Part shown: piece after piece, positions 25,397-34,953 of the stretch
How positions within the stretch are numbered: the first letter of the stretch is position 1
How the letters are laid out: every line of letters starts with the position of its first letter
Assembly (NCBI GenBank): GCA_023091735.1
Contig: JALKBU010000457.1
Coordinates: 1 to 38,774 of the forward strand
Direction of reading: 5' to 3'
Length of the DNA stretch: 38,774 nt
DNA from: Trichomonas tenax
Taxonomy: Eukaryota > Parabasalia > Trichomonadida > Trichomonadidae
Notes under the pieces: generated by a model
What the model saw: the letters and a program-made list of their open reading frames with translations, nothing else
What the model was told of the DNA's origin: nothing
The model's database searches: none
Made by a program: the position numbers and the translations under genes

Positions 25397-27779
25397 CCCA
25401 GATTTCCATCACTCTTACCAACTGGTTTTAAGAAGGGGGTGACACGACGATAACGATTATTTTTGGACCATGTCCAATGGACTCTCTCCTACTAGATGGA
25501 GAAGTTTTAGCTGAAGTTGGTGCCGAAGAAGTGAAAAGATGACGCCAATCTTTCTCGCAACGGGAACAACAACATTGTGCCACAGACAGTTCAGTGACAT
25601 AAGCTCACGGTTTAGAGGTCGATATATTGTTGATCACTCGAAAGGCAGGAACACAAGCACCGAAAATATGGTGAAATACCTTGATTTGCTCAAAGAATGG
25701 TCGAATAACGAACCATGTGCACTTATTCTCGATAAATACACATCGCACACAACACATGAAGTGCAAATGCGAGCAATTGCAAACAGCATTCAGCTGATTT
25801 ACATCCCAACATCAGGAACGGTTAAATACCAACCTTTAAACCGAAGAATATTTGGGGTTCTGAAAGCCAAATCTGCTACACTTGTTGCAGATCGCATTTT
25901 TAAATCCCCAGAGCCTCTTTCAAAAGGAGAAGCTGCTGAAAACTTCATAAAATCCTGGGATTCTCTATCAGAACCAACTTTAACAGCGACATGGAACATT
26001 CCAGAAACTCTTCTGGAAGCAAACGGAGTAGGTTGGCTCGCTGAGGATAGTGATGATGAGGAAGATGATTCAGAAGATTTTGTCGATAAAGGCGACGAAG
26101 ACTCCGACTTTTAATAAATAAATCTACTGTTTTAAACTCTCCTTCTATCCATATTCCACAGACTGCCGTTCGCTTTCTTGTTTTCAACATTTTTTCATGT
26201 CAAGCAAGAGGAGCAACCACTCAAACCAGGCAGACAGGGCAGCCTTGCCGAAGGCAGTCCTCCGATCGAGCTCGATTCAGACACTGACTTCTTAGCCTAA
26301 ATCAACAACAGCACCCCCAGTAAGCAGCACAATGCATACTGGAGCCCCAGAGAGGAGTTGTAATGGTGATAACAGTATCTCTTTAGGCGACTTAGCTTAC
26401 GACTTTTCACCTCATTTTTAGGTCCTTGGCTTCCCAGTCCAATCCTAGGAGTATTCTGAATGCATACAACACATAATCCACTCAAGAGTAATACCTAATT
26501 CCAACATGGAACCATCTTGTCATATAAAAAATTGAAGAAATTTGAAATTACGTCAAAAGTCATAATTTCACCAAATAAATTGGATATACAGATACTATAG
26601 GCAACATGCAGACCATTAATACCAAATTCACCCGAAATTGAAACATCGATCTAAAATATGAGATTCAATTTTTACGGAATTCCGGCTCATTCACAGCACC
26701 TACATGACCTCCCAGTGATACATCTGAGGTCCACAGACTCAGAATTCCCTCAAATTTGGGAGATTCCCTACCAACCACAAATCGCCACGAAAGCCACCCA
26801 TAGACCACAAAAAACACGACATTCCACTAGATGGAGACCACACACAAGCAATATGAACCAAAGAGACGCACAGACACTCGCCTTTCGGAGGAGAGTGATA
26901 TTCTAAAATTATCTCCAAAAAACAGAAAAAAAGCTTTTTATCACTATAAAAGGGGTTTAAGATTGCTTTAAATAGAGCTTTTTATTTTGATGAAACATAA
27001 TTTTTAGTTATATTAATATAATTCGAAAATTTTACCCTTTTTAGAGGAAAATATTCAATGATTTTATAATATTCTGTAAAATTTAAAATAAGATAGATTC
27101 ACATAATATTTAATCAAGCATAAGTTTAGTAAGAACATTTATAATGCCAAAATGCTGATGGAATCGACAAATCTTTTTCATCTTGACGCAAAAAGAATCG
27201 CTACAAACACAATTCTGTATATTAATAGTATTTCACGCACCTATAACATTGGAAGAATGAAAATTGGAGGTTATCGCATATTTTTAGGAAAAAAAGCGAA
27301 ATACTGTTGTGATTGTAAGCGTTTTTCGATAATTAAGTGGTAAGAATATGCAGGTATTGTTGATATATAGATAAGCTAGAGCTTTCTGGTATTATTTCTG
27401 CATATTTTTGTAATGGTTTGGAGATCTGAAGCAAATCTTTTCAGAACTTTGTACGTTAAGTTACCCTAAAAGTCAATTTTGACGTAGTTGTATATTGATG
27501 CCGCAAAGGATCAAAGTTTCGGTGTTTAAATAGGCACTTTACATATACGAAATGCTTGTTTCGCTACATCGCTTGCAAAAAAGTTGTTTGTTGATGTATT
27601 TGAGGGCAAGATGATATATTTCAGAATACTCTGAGATGGTTTCTCCAAGCTCCGACCTTGAAGAAAGGGTTGAATCAAGAGCCACCTCATTCAAGTTCCA
27701 TCAAAAAATATAAACTCATGTAAACCTTTCAAATTAAGCAGGGTCCCTGTAAAGTTGGTAAGAGTGAGGGAAATCTGGG
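25397..27779 (+). mobile_element. Tc1/pogo-like DNA transposon 1 (defective, 2383 bp)
   Basis: Terminal inverted repeats of 27 bp (26 matching) start CCCAGATTTCC: left 25397-25423, right 27753-27779. Both ends are flanked by TA (25395-25396 and 27780-27781), the target duplication of the Tc1/mariner/pogo superfamily. Inside are a 17-bp block GACGATAACGATTATTT, 51 nt from the left TA, and a right subterminal block AAATTAAGCAGGG. Both blocks are shared with element 2 (34954-36423). The transposase lacks its N-terminal half. About 26115-27600 holds no clear gene; 26200-26480 and 26650-26890 are GC-richer than their surroundings and may be nested or captured DNA. Confidence 0.85.
25539..26114 (+). 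pseudogene. C-terminal part of DDE transposase (element 1)
   Basis: The 191 codons carry the second catalytic Asp (CALILDKYTSH) and, 36 residues later, QPLNRRIFG, where the third catalytic Asp of QPLD is Asn (DD35D spacing). IPTSGT precedes it. The tail is strongly acidic (DSDDEEDDSEDFVDKGDEDS). The N-terminal DNA-binding part and first Asp are missing; the left end of the transposon is only 140 bp away. With two of three catalytic residues gone or changed, it should be inactive. The copy in element 2 keeps QPLD. Confidence 0.85.
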
Positions 27780-27869
27780 TATTAAGTTATTTCATCAATA
27801 AGAAATAAGGTTATTATTCCTGAAATGCACCCTGTTTTCCCACACACGACCCTGTTAAAGTAAATATTT

Positions 27870-27881
27870 TTGCCATGTAAA
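27870..27881 (+). promoter_or_regulatory. TTGCCATGTAAA motif and initiator upstream of the Pol epsilon B gene
   Basis: TTGCCATGTAAA is a near match to the recurrent TTGACATGTAAA. TCACTTTT with its A at 27912 lies 14 nt before ATG 27926. Confidence 0.4.
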
Positions 27882-27925
27882 TTGTCAAGAATTAATTGCA
27901 CTTTTAAAGTCACTTTTGCCCAAAA

Positions 27926-29452
27926 ATGAATGATAGAGTTCTTCTGAAAGCTTTTCAAATATACAAGAAACAACCGCGTCGTTCAGCTCTCGTTGTTCTC
28001 AAAGAATACCTTTCGCACGTTTCCGACCCTGTTTCAGAACTTGAGAAAATTATAAACGAAATCTTAAACATTCTTGGAGACGAAACAGCCGTTGATAACG
28101 CTGTTATAGAGAAAGTTCTTGCAAATATTCAAAAGCAAAGCTCCGTTTCACATCAAGTTTTCGAGTTTCAATCCGCATTTGATGCTCCGAACTTTATTTT
28201 TGATACAAACAGCCAAAACTTGATCCTCTCAGAGCGCAGCAAGTCGTTCCTTGGCAAAGGATCGAGCAAAATACAAATGCACATCGATCGATTTAGAATC
28301 TTGAAATATTCCATCCTTAACTCCAAAGCATTCGCGAAATCATCTCTGAAGTTTTGGTCTATGGACGATGGAGCGCTTTCCATTGTTGATATCGCGACGA
28401 TCTGCAGCCGGCCACACGATAGCACTGTATTTTTCATAGGCATCCTGGACTACTCCAATGGAGAGTACACGGCCGAGGATGAGTCAGGAGTCGTGAAACT
28501 CATCATCACGCCGGAATGTCAATTTTATAGTGCGATTATGCCGGTTGGCTGCATTGTTGTCGTTCAAGGCAAAGCTGTTGGTGACTCTGTTGTCGCCCAA
28601 ATCCTCGGACATCCATTAACACTTTCTAGAGAGGACTTTATGGCCAAGTTTTGGAGCATTCCAACTGATCCGTTCGGATGGGGCCTAAATCACGAGTCCA
28701 TGACGAACTTGGAAGGTATCCTGCAGACTGATCATGAGAATTCACTCGTTTTGATGTTCTCTGATGTCTGGATGGACAACCCGATGTGTGTTTCTGAATT
28801 CAGCAATGTTCTTCAAACTCACGATAGTTCACCGCCAAACATGATCATCATCTGTGGAAACTTCACGCAGAATCCAGTTCCTTTCACAGGAATTCGCCAG
28901 TTCGAGAGAGATTTCCGCAAATTCGTTAAGATGATCGCTGAAGAGCACTCAGCAATCCACCAGAACACTCAATTTGTTTTCGTGCCATCAATCAATGATC
29001 CCGGTGCTCCTAAAGTCTTCCCAAGAATTCCATTGATTCCTTCAATTCAAGCACTCTTCCCAGAGGCAATTTTCATGTCAAATCCATGCAGAATCAGATT
29101 CCTCAGTCGCACAATCACTGTGTTCAGGGACGACTTAATGAGCAGACTCGCGCGTGCTTCTCCAAGATCTGTTCCTGAAGAGAAAGAGCACGAAAATCTT
29201 CTGCTCGCAGTCATCAATCAAGCGCACCTCCTCCCGACGGATCTGAACCATGGACCAGTCAGCTGGGAGTACGACCACGCGATGAGGCTGTTCCCTGCGC
29301 CAGACTGCCTCGTTCTCGCAGACTCTGCTGCACCATGGAGTGCTGAGGAAGGCGACACTGTGGCGCTTAATCCAGGGCAGTTCGGAAACGGAGGAACTTT
29401 CGGTCTGTACATGCCAGCTTCCAATCGCTGCCTTCTTCAGAAACTCGCATGA
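27926..29452 (+). CDS. POLE2: DNA polymerase epsilon subunit B
   Basis: This 508-residue non-catalytic B subunit (Dpb2/POLE2) anchors the leading-strand polymerase to the CMG helicase. The N-terminal helical domain (about 1-75, AFQIYKKQPRRSALVVLKEY) is followed by an OB fold (about 160-235). The calcineurin-like phosphoesterase domain starts at LVLMFSDVWMDNP (about 272) and includes IICGNFTQNP, FVFVPSINDPG and the family-typical NQAHLLP. WEYDHAMRLFPAPDCLVLAD and NPGQFGNGGTFGLYMP come near the end. The phosphatase metal residues are replaced, as in all eukaryotic B subunits. Length equals the human protein (527) within a few per cent. It starts 146 bp after transposon 1. Confidence 0.92.
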   Translation: MNDRVLLKAFQIYKKQPRRSALVVLKEYLSHVSDPVSELEKIINEILNILGDETAVDNAVIEKVLANIQKQSSVSHQVFEFQSAFDAPNFIFDTNSQNLILSERSKSFLGKGSSKIQMHIDRFRILKYSILNSKAFAKSSLKFWSMDDGALSIVDIATICSRPHDSTVFFIGILDYSNGEYTAEDESGVVKLIITPECQFYSAIMPVGCIVVVQGKAVGDSVVAQILGHPLTLSREDFMAKFWSIPTDPFGWGLNHESMTNLEGILQTDHENSLVLMFSDVWMDNPMCVSEFSNVLQTHDSSPPNMIIICGNFTQNPVPFTGIRQFERDFRKFVKMIAEEHSAIHQNTQFVFVPSINDPGAPKVFPRIPLIPSIQALFPEAIFMSNPCRIRFLSRTITVFRDDLMSRLARASPRSVPEEKEHENLLLAVINQAHLLPTDLNHGPVSWEYDHAMRLFPAPDCLVLADSAAPWSAEEGDTVALNPGQFGNGGTFGLYMPASNRCLLQKLA

Positions 29453-29599
29453 GAAATAATAGAGTATATTAATAATAAACTAATGTTTGTTCATAATTAT
29501 TTATTTAGTATTTTGATTTATCACTAATAAATTCTTTCAGACTTTAATGTTGAGAAATGGGTCATTCATTATAAAATAAAAAATGATTATGAAATAAAT

Positions 29600-30787
29600 T
29601 TAGAGCTTTGTGCAGGAAGTGCCAATGACACCTTCGATCTTGTTAACCTCCTCAAGGAAGCAAGCTGGAGCTGTCATCCTGATTGTGCAGATCTGGGACT
29701 TGTCGCCCTTAAGGACTGTGTTAGCAACAGAGAGGATCTGAGCCTGATGAGCCTCGCAGGAGGCAACGATCTTAGCGAAGACGCCTGTGTGGCGGACTGT
29801 CATGACGCCGTCAGCCTTTGGAGCAGCGTTGATGTTGACGCAGTTGAGGGCTTCGCCTGTTGTGCAGAATGTGTTGCAAACGCGGACTGTCTCGTTGGCG
29901 ATTCTGTCAGCAGCCTGCTCTGTGGAAGCGCCGATGTGGCATGTAGCGGAGACAACTGCCTCAGCGACTTCCTTGTGTGGGAATTCGCCCATTGAGCCAG
30001 CTGGTTCGCCCTCGTAGACATCGACGCCGCACTTGAGGCCCTTCTCCTTGATGGCAGCGAGCATGGCCTCTGTGTCGACGACTTCACCACGGGATGTGTT
30101 GATGAAGATGGCCTTCTTCTTCATAGCATCGAAGAACTCCTTGCCGATGAGGTGGAATGTTTCTGTCTTGTTAAAAGACACGTGGACGGAAACGACATCG
30201 GATTTGGCGGCAAGCTCTGTAAGGGAGGCAGCGTACTCAACACCGAGTTCCTTAGCCTCTTCTGGTGAGAAGCGGCGGGACCAGACAACGACGTTCATCA
30301 TGAAGCCCTTAGCGATGCGGATCATGGACTTGGCGATGTTGCCACGGCCGACGATACCGAGTGTGCGGTCGCGAAGACCCTCGCATGTAAGGAAGAGCTT
30401 CTTGCGCCATTCGCCGTTGCGGAGATGCTGCGTGTTTGTTGTGATGCAGCGATCGCAGCAGATGATGTGACCGAAGGCGAGTTCAGCGACGGCGTCGTTA
30501 TTCATGCCTGGTGTGTTGCAGACGAGAACACCCTTAGCAGAAGCAGCGTTAACATCGATTGTGTTAACACCAGCGCCTGCACGGATGATAATGTTGAGAC
30601 CCTTAGCAGCTTCGATAGCAGCAGCGTTGACAACCTTGGAACGAACGATGAGGACGTTGTAGTCGGCAATTTCGTTAGCGAGGGAGGCCTCTGTGATAGA
30701 TGGGTCCATGCGAACTTCGTGGCCAGCAGCCTTGAGCATTTCGACAGCCTTTGGAGAGAGGGAATCGGCAATGAGGATCTTAACCAT
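29600..30787 (-). CDS. serA: D-3-phosphoglycerate dehydrogenase
   Basis: It oxidises 3-phosphoglycerate to 3-phosphohydroxypyruvate with NAD+, the first step towards phosphoserine. In trichomonads phosphoserine feeds cysteine synthesis. The 395 residues show IRAGAGVNTID (about 68-78), the nucleotide-binding turn LGIVGRGNIA (143-152) and the catalytic triad: Arg233 (NTSRGE), Glu261 (YEGEP) and His284 (CHIGAST). A C-terminal ACT-like segment (from about 327) is shorter than in animal enzymes. The third Gly of the GxGxxG turn is Ala. The longer frame upstream is unrelated AT-rich DNA; ATG 30787 follows an initiator TCATTTTC (A at 30801) by 14 nt. High GC and biased codons suggest high expression. 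Confidence 0.94.
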   Translation of the reverse strand: MVKILIADSLSPKAVEMLKAAGHEVRMDPSITEASLANEIADYNVLIVRSKVVNAAAIEAAKGLNIIIRAGAGVNTIDVNAASAKGVLVCNTPGMNNDAVAELAFGHIICCDRCITTNTQHLRNGEWRKKLFLTCEGLRDRTLGIVGRGNIAKSMIRIAKGFMMNVVVWSRRFSPEEAKELGVEYAASLTELAAKSDVVSVHVSFNKTETFHLIGKEFFDAMKKKAIFINTSRGEVVDTEAMLAAIKEKGLKCGVDVYEGEPAGSMGEFPHKEVAEAVVSATCHIGASTEQAADRIANETVRVCNTFCTTGEALNCVNINAAPKADGVMTVRHTGVFAKIVASCEAHQAQILSVANTVLKGDKSQICTIRMTAPACFLEEVNKIEGVIGTSCTKL

Positions 30788-31470
30788 CCTAAAAAGAAAA
30801 TGAAATGATTTCACTTCACTGATTATTTCATCGTTCAATTCAATTTTTGAATTCATCGTTTTCATTTTTAGGGGGTTCATTTTTAGACAGGGGAGTGGCA
30901 TACTATATATTTTTAGTATTTTTGCTCTATATATCGTATAAAGCATTATGTGTAATTGTAAATATTTCAAAATTGAAGAGGTTTGTTTGATTTTTGTGAG
31001 CTGTCGTATTTTCATAATTCTCTTTACTCATTGAAATCTCTCGAATATATCTATTTGGCACCTAAATTTATGTTTTTTGACAGATTTTATTCTAAATCAG
31101 GAAAATTTTATTGTAGAAATAACCACAAGCATATATGTAATTGTTTTCTGAAATATTTTTTTTCATACAAAAAATGGAAACATTTGATATGTAAATAATT
31201 GAAATAAATTATTTTCATGCTTTTCCATGGTGTTTATACTGTATTTATGAATTAAAAGTACATTACATTAGATTGCAATCTATATTCTATATGATGACCT
31301 AATTACGAGCTTTATTTACATAATTTGGAGTTCAAGTTAAATAATTTCAAGAGAAAAGGGCATATAAATCATAACTGTAGTACTCTATATAACACAATAT
31401 ATAATTTTGTGTTTGTAATGATAATGAATGATGTTTTATTTAATCAAAAAGTAATCAAAATTTGTTTGTT
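30788..31470. other. AT-rich spacer, no gene seen
   Basis: It holds the PGDH promoter (TCATTTTC ending at 30803). Otherwise it is AT-rich with no convincing coding frame. Confidence 0.5.
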
Positions 31471-32223
31471 TTATCTTGAAGTTATGATAACAAGAATAAT
31501 GATCCCAAAGAGAAATCTGGCTGCACATATTATTAATACTTTCCAATTCAAATGTTTTCTTGCAAAATCTTATGGATTTTTGGACAAGATATGTGAAATC
31601 ACAAGATTCTCTTCTGGTGTAACTACAGCATTCAATAACTTTGGAATTTCCTCATCAATGAGAACCTGCGAATGAGGAAGTTTAATACTTGAAAGATGTT
31701 TAGGAATTATTGTTCCTATTCAGACTTCTTTTATCTTGCTTAAACTGAAATCGATGTTGTCAACATCGATTCCATGATAATTGAGTCCTCCCATGTATTC
31801 AAGAACTCTTGTGAATCCTGTTTCTGAGAGGTATTCAATATCTTCTTCGACTATTATAGAATCAATGTGTGGCGCTGGTGTGAGTTTGCCACCAACAAAA
31901 TATCCAGTTACACCTGCTAAATCTAACATCGCTGACAGGAATACTGGATTGCAATTATCTCCTCCATTGATGAAAACGGTCTTCGTAGCTTCATCGTATT
32001 CACATGTTACACCTTCGATGGTGACCTTCCTAATATTTTCCCTTTCTAATCGAATTTCATTGCAGACTTGGGCAATCAATTTGTAATCCAGTTTTGGTGC
32101 CTAAATTTTTTTGAATTCGAGCCAACCGAAGTCACCAACAATAGTTACATGAGTCTTTCCATTCTCTGTCTTCTCTTCGGCCTTTATTGCGTATTTTTCC
32201 CATATGGTTCTATTTGATGCCAT
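31471..32223 (-). pseudogene. Tail-anchored protein of unknown function with three in-frame stops
   Basis: One frame of exactly 251 codons runs from ATG 32223 (MASNRTIWEKYAIKAEEKTE) to TAA 31471. It is interrupted by TAG (32101-32103), TGA (31720-31722) and TAA (31570-31572). Reading past the stops gives a continuous, protein-like sequence with no frameshift. It includes VTIVGDFGWLEFKK, then a middle part with VTIEGVTCEYDEATKTVFI and GVTGYFVGGKLTPAPHID, then SSIKLPHSQVLIDEEIPKLL. A C-terminal hydrophobic helix (WKVLIICAARFLFGIIILVI) ends in SR. This suggests a tail-anchored membrane protein. The initiator TCATTTTTAT (A at 32232, 9 nt from ATG) is intact. I do not recognise the family. The simplest reading is a pseudogene with three point mutations. 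Confidence 0.75.
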
Positions 32224-32781
32224 TATAAAAATGATGTGAAAAAATATTGAAAATGAGTAGGCAACATTCGAGAAAAATACAATTACAAATTAAAAAAACT
32301 CGGCAAAGTTTCAGATGGCTTCTTCTTCAGGGTTCTTTGGATATAGAGTTGTGAATTTTAACATAGGAAATATAATTGAAATTTCACATTTTTTTAGATT
32401 GTCTGTTCTAGAAATGAAACATCATTTCATTAAATTTATAACGAATCCGTATTGAAAAATATCTTATTGTGATATATTAAAAGTATTAACCTCCATAATA
32501 TCGATGTAATAAAGTTCAATAATCGACTAAAAAGTTGATGAATCATTTGGGGAAGTTCACATCAAGAAGGTCATTTTCTATCTGATGCCTTTAATCAATT
32601 TCAATTTGCAAAGAATGTATATGACCAAATGTGAATGATTGATTTTATATTATAATGACGATAATTTATGAATAACAGGTTACTATTATGCTGACATCAG
32701 TTCCGAGATCAACTAAAAATTGAATGACTTCTTGAGACTTCAGTGTAATGGCAATTGATAATGGGAACATTTATCATAATG
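32224..32781. other. Spacer with recurring AATGTGAATGATTGAT words
   Basis: No gene is seen. A loose repeat word (ACCAAATGTGAATGATTGAT) occurs near 32625 and again near 32965, flanking the tandem array. Confidence 0.4.
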
Positions 32782-32879
32782 ATTACAAAATGCGAATGAT
32801 TGATTTCATGTAATGATGATTACAAAATGTGAATGATTGATTTCATGTAATGATGATAACAAAATGCGGATTATTGATT
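32782..32879. repeat. 37-bp tandem repeat, 2.6 copies
   Basis: The unit ATTACAAAATGCGAATGATT plus GATTTCATGTAATGATG covers 32782-32818 and 32819-32855 (one difference). A partial, more diverged third copy covers 32856-32879. Confidence 0.85.
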
Positions 32880-33081
32880 AATTTCATATTAACATTAGCT
32901 CACTCAGATTGAGAGCAATTTCGGAAAATTCAAGTGAATATGGAGATTTATGTGATTATATAGACCAAATGTGAATGATTGATATTCTTATTCGAATCAA
33001 ATCCGTTTTCTAGTAAAAAGATGAAAGCTGTGAAATGAAATGAGTTTTACTTGTGGCAATATCAGAGCTCTTATAGGAATG

Positions 33082-33105
33082 TTTTTTTTTTTTTTTTTTT
33101 TTTTT
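33082..33105. repeat. T24 homopolymer
   Basis: Twenty-four consecutive T residues directly precede a GACTTGTAAA motif, upstream of the gene at 33159. Confidence 0.9.
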
Positions 33106-33135
33106 GACTTGTAAATTTAGTATTCGATGTGTAAA
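33104..33135 (+). promoter_or_regulatory. Two TTGACNTGTAAA-type motifs upstream of the 33159 gene
   Basis: TTGACTTGTAAA (33104-33115) and TTCGATGTGTAAA (33123-33135) lie 55 and 36 nt before ATG 33159, almost the same layout as at the MORN gene. ATTTAAA abuts the ATG. Confidence 0.45.
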
Positions 33136-33158
33136 TTTCTAAACGTACAAAATTTAAA

Positions 33159-33503
33159 ATGAATCGATCGGACGCTGAAGTTGCCGAATTAATGAAATGG
33201 CGCCGCGAGCATCATTTGTGCGCTGATCGAGAAGCTACTGCCGGTATAACAATGGAATATATTGAACGAGAGCCAAAGAACTTTCATTTCTTTAATTATG
33301 ACCCAACATTAGGCCCTACAGATCTTTCAAATGTCAGTCTTAAACGCGATGAAAATCAGGACACTGCTGTATTTTCAATTCCACTTTCATTTACTGAATC
33401 TTCGAGAACAAAATATCGCAGCCATGGAAGAAGTGAGCTCGGTTTAGATTTGCAGTCTGTTTTGACTCCACACAATGGCACAATATACCCACTTGTTAAA
33501 TAA
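33159..33503 (+). CDS. Small protein of unknown function (114 aa)
   Basis: This 114-residue soluble protein is hydrophilic with balanced composition and no low complexity. It reads MNRSDAEVAELMKWRREHHL at the start and SSRTKYRSHGRSELGLDLQS towards the end, finishing TPHNGTIYPLVK. There is no signal peptide, membrane helix or Cys cluster. I recognise no family. The style (small, basic, Arg/Tyr-rich, Pro near the ends) is reminiscent of small axonemal or microtubule-associated proteins, and the promoter motif is shared with the MORN and calmodulin-like genes, but this is only a suggestion. Confidence 0.7.
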   Translation: MNRSDAEVAELMKWRREHHLCADREATAGITMEYIEREPKNFHFFNYDPTLGPTDLSNVSLKRDENQDTAVFSIPLSFTESSRTKYRSHGRSELGLDLQSVLTPHNGTIYPLVK

Positions 33504-33598
33504 TTCTTGTTTGAAAATAAATCATTTTAATTAAATTTCATGCACACGCGCTTCTTATTTCATGAAATATTTTGCACTAACTTTAAAATGAACAAATT

Positions 33599-33726
33599 TT
33601 GACATATAAAAATGAATTTTAATGTGTAAACTTGTATATTTGACAATTAAAAATATTTTTGACGCATAAATATATGATATGTCAAATTGATATTTTGACA
33701 TATAAAATGTATATTTGACGTGTAAG
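33599..33726 (+). promoter_or_regulatory. Cluster of four TTGACRYRTAAA motifs upstream of the calmodulin-like gene
   Basis: TTGACATATAAA (33599-33610), TTGACGCATAAA (33659-33670), TTGACATATAAA (33695-33706) and TTGACGTGTAAG (33715-33726) have the same orientation as the gene. TCACTTTT (A at 33741) follows, 24 nt before ATG 33765. Confidence 0.55.
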
Positions 33727-33764
33727 ATAATTATGGCGTCACTTTTCCATGAACGTTAAAAAAA

Positions 33765-34316
33765 ATGAGTGAAGAAAATGCAGCCGCTCCAGAAGCACCA
33801 CCAGCTGCAGCCCCATCATTCCCCAACGAGGCTCCAAATACATCGAGCATTGCTGCTGGCGTCGCTGCTTTACTAAATGTGCCCCCTGAGAAAAGATTAA
33901 TCGAAACTCTTCAGACAATGATCAAAACACCGGATAGAGATGTCAACTGGGATGACATCATCACATTCTATGCATTCTTCGGACGTAAATTCGAGGGAGA
34001 AGAAGCAGAAACCGCTTTCAAGAGAAAATATAACCCAGAAAACAAACAACAGATCAAATCAGACATAGCTACAGCTGCGATGGCGGACTTATTCAAGCAA
34101 CCAGAGTTTTTGCTCACACTTCAAGTTGATGCAAAAGTTCTTGACCAGAAAACTAAACAGTGGAATCATCACGCATCCGACCTCAGGTATATGCTTTCGC
34201 AGCTCGGAGAGCCATTGCTTGATCAAGATGCTGATGATTTCATTCGCGAGGCACTCGGAAAGAGCGATGATATGATTGATTTGAAGGCATACTTAGAGCT
34301 TATATGTAATCATTGA
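33765..34316 (+). CDS. Calmodulin-like EF-hand protein with degenerate loops
   Basis: The 183 residues start with an Ala/Pro-rich leader (EENAAAPEAPPAAAPSF). A calmodulin/troponin-C-like fold follows. DRDVNWDDIITFYAFFG looks like an EF-hand loop and helix. The C-terminal part (LRYMLSQLGEPLLDQDADDF, then IREALGKSDDMIDLKAYLEL) matches the last EF-hand pair of calmodulin. The Ca-binding positions are mostly lost, so it probably acts as a structural light chain rather than a calcium sensor. Axonemal complexes contain such proteins; the partner is unknown. Two short upstream ATG frames (33733 and 33750) precede the start. Confidence 0.75.
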   Translation: MSEENAAAPEAPPAAAPSFPNEAPNTSSIAAGVAALLNVPPEKRLIETLQTMIKTPDRDVNWDDIITFYAFFGRKFEGEEAETAFKRKYNPENKQQIKSDIATAAMADLFKQPEFLLTLQVDAKVLDQKTKQWNHHASDLRYMLSQLGEPLLDQDADDFIREALGKSDDMIDLKAYLELICNH

Positions 34317-34951
34317 GATAAAATCATATTTTTTGTTGATGGATTCTAATTTTTTTTTGACAATTGACAAAACAAACATTTTACATGACAAATACATGAC
34401 TCTATTCGGAATATTTAGAGAGCATGAATGTGATGAATAACATTGAATGGCTAAAATCAAGATAGCTCATGCCTGTGATGTAATGTATGAGATATACAAT
34501 GATGGAATCATACTTTTTCGAAAAATCTATCATGTCAAATAGATTTTCGACATGTCGAAAATGACGCGTAAATTAAAATTGTCAAATTGATTAGTGGGGT
34601 TATCTAAAAGGAATTTACGATTCAATATTTTAATAGCAATGATTTTGTAGAATGCAGATGCTATATGTGCGATCAAATTGCAAAAATAATTTTCAGATTG
34701 AGATCATTTAAAATAAACTTCTATATGTGCGCAGATCGTCTAAAATTGGTTTCCTATTGTTAGATCATGTGAAAGAACTCTCCTGCACAGATAGTGTATC
34801 ATTTTGTTTTTAATATAAGGTATACTCGTGCTTGGTACGAGTAATTTTTACCAAAATTCATCACCAAAGTCAGAAGAGTCTCTGTGGATGAATGCAAAGC
34901 ACATCATCCGAATCTAATATCATTCCAAAGAATTAAGATTATTTCAATGAG
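34317..34951. other. Spacer with motif copies and a small hairpin
   Basis: It contains TTTACATGACAAA near 34381, ATGACGCGTAAA at 34561-34572, and the word CTATATGTGCG twice (near 34652 and 34721). A 6-bp hairpin ACTCGT...ACGAGT lies near 34823-34841. No gene is seen. Confidence 0.4.
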
Positions 34952-34953
34952 TA

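Noticed and set aside
25397..27779. Interpretation of the inverted ends as two transposase gene halves facing each other
   Set aside because: The paired sequences are strictly terminal, flanked by TA and non-coding; they behave as TIRs, and transposase coding is found only on the + strand.
31325..31675. 116-codon + strand frame
   Set aside because: It starts with TTG and is the antisense shadow of the stop-ridden frame on the minus strand.
32782..32879. Possible CRISPR-like array
   Set aside because: Repeats are directly adjacent without spacers and the context is eukaryotic; it is a simple tandem repeat.
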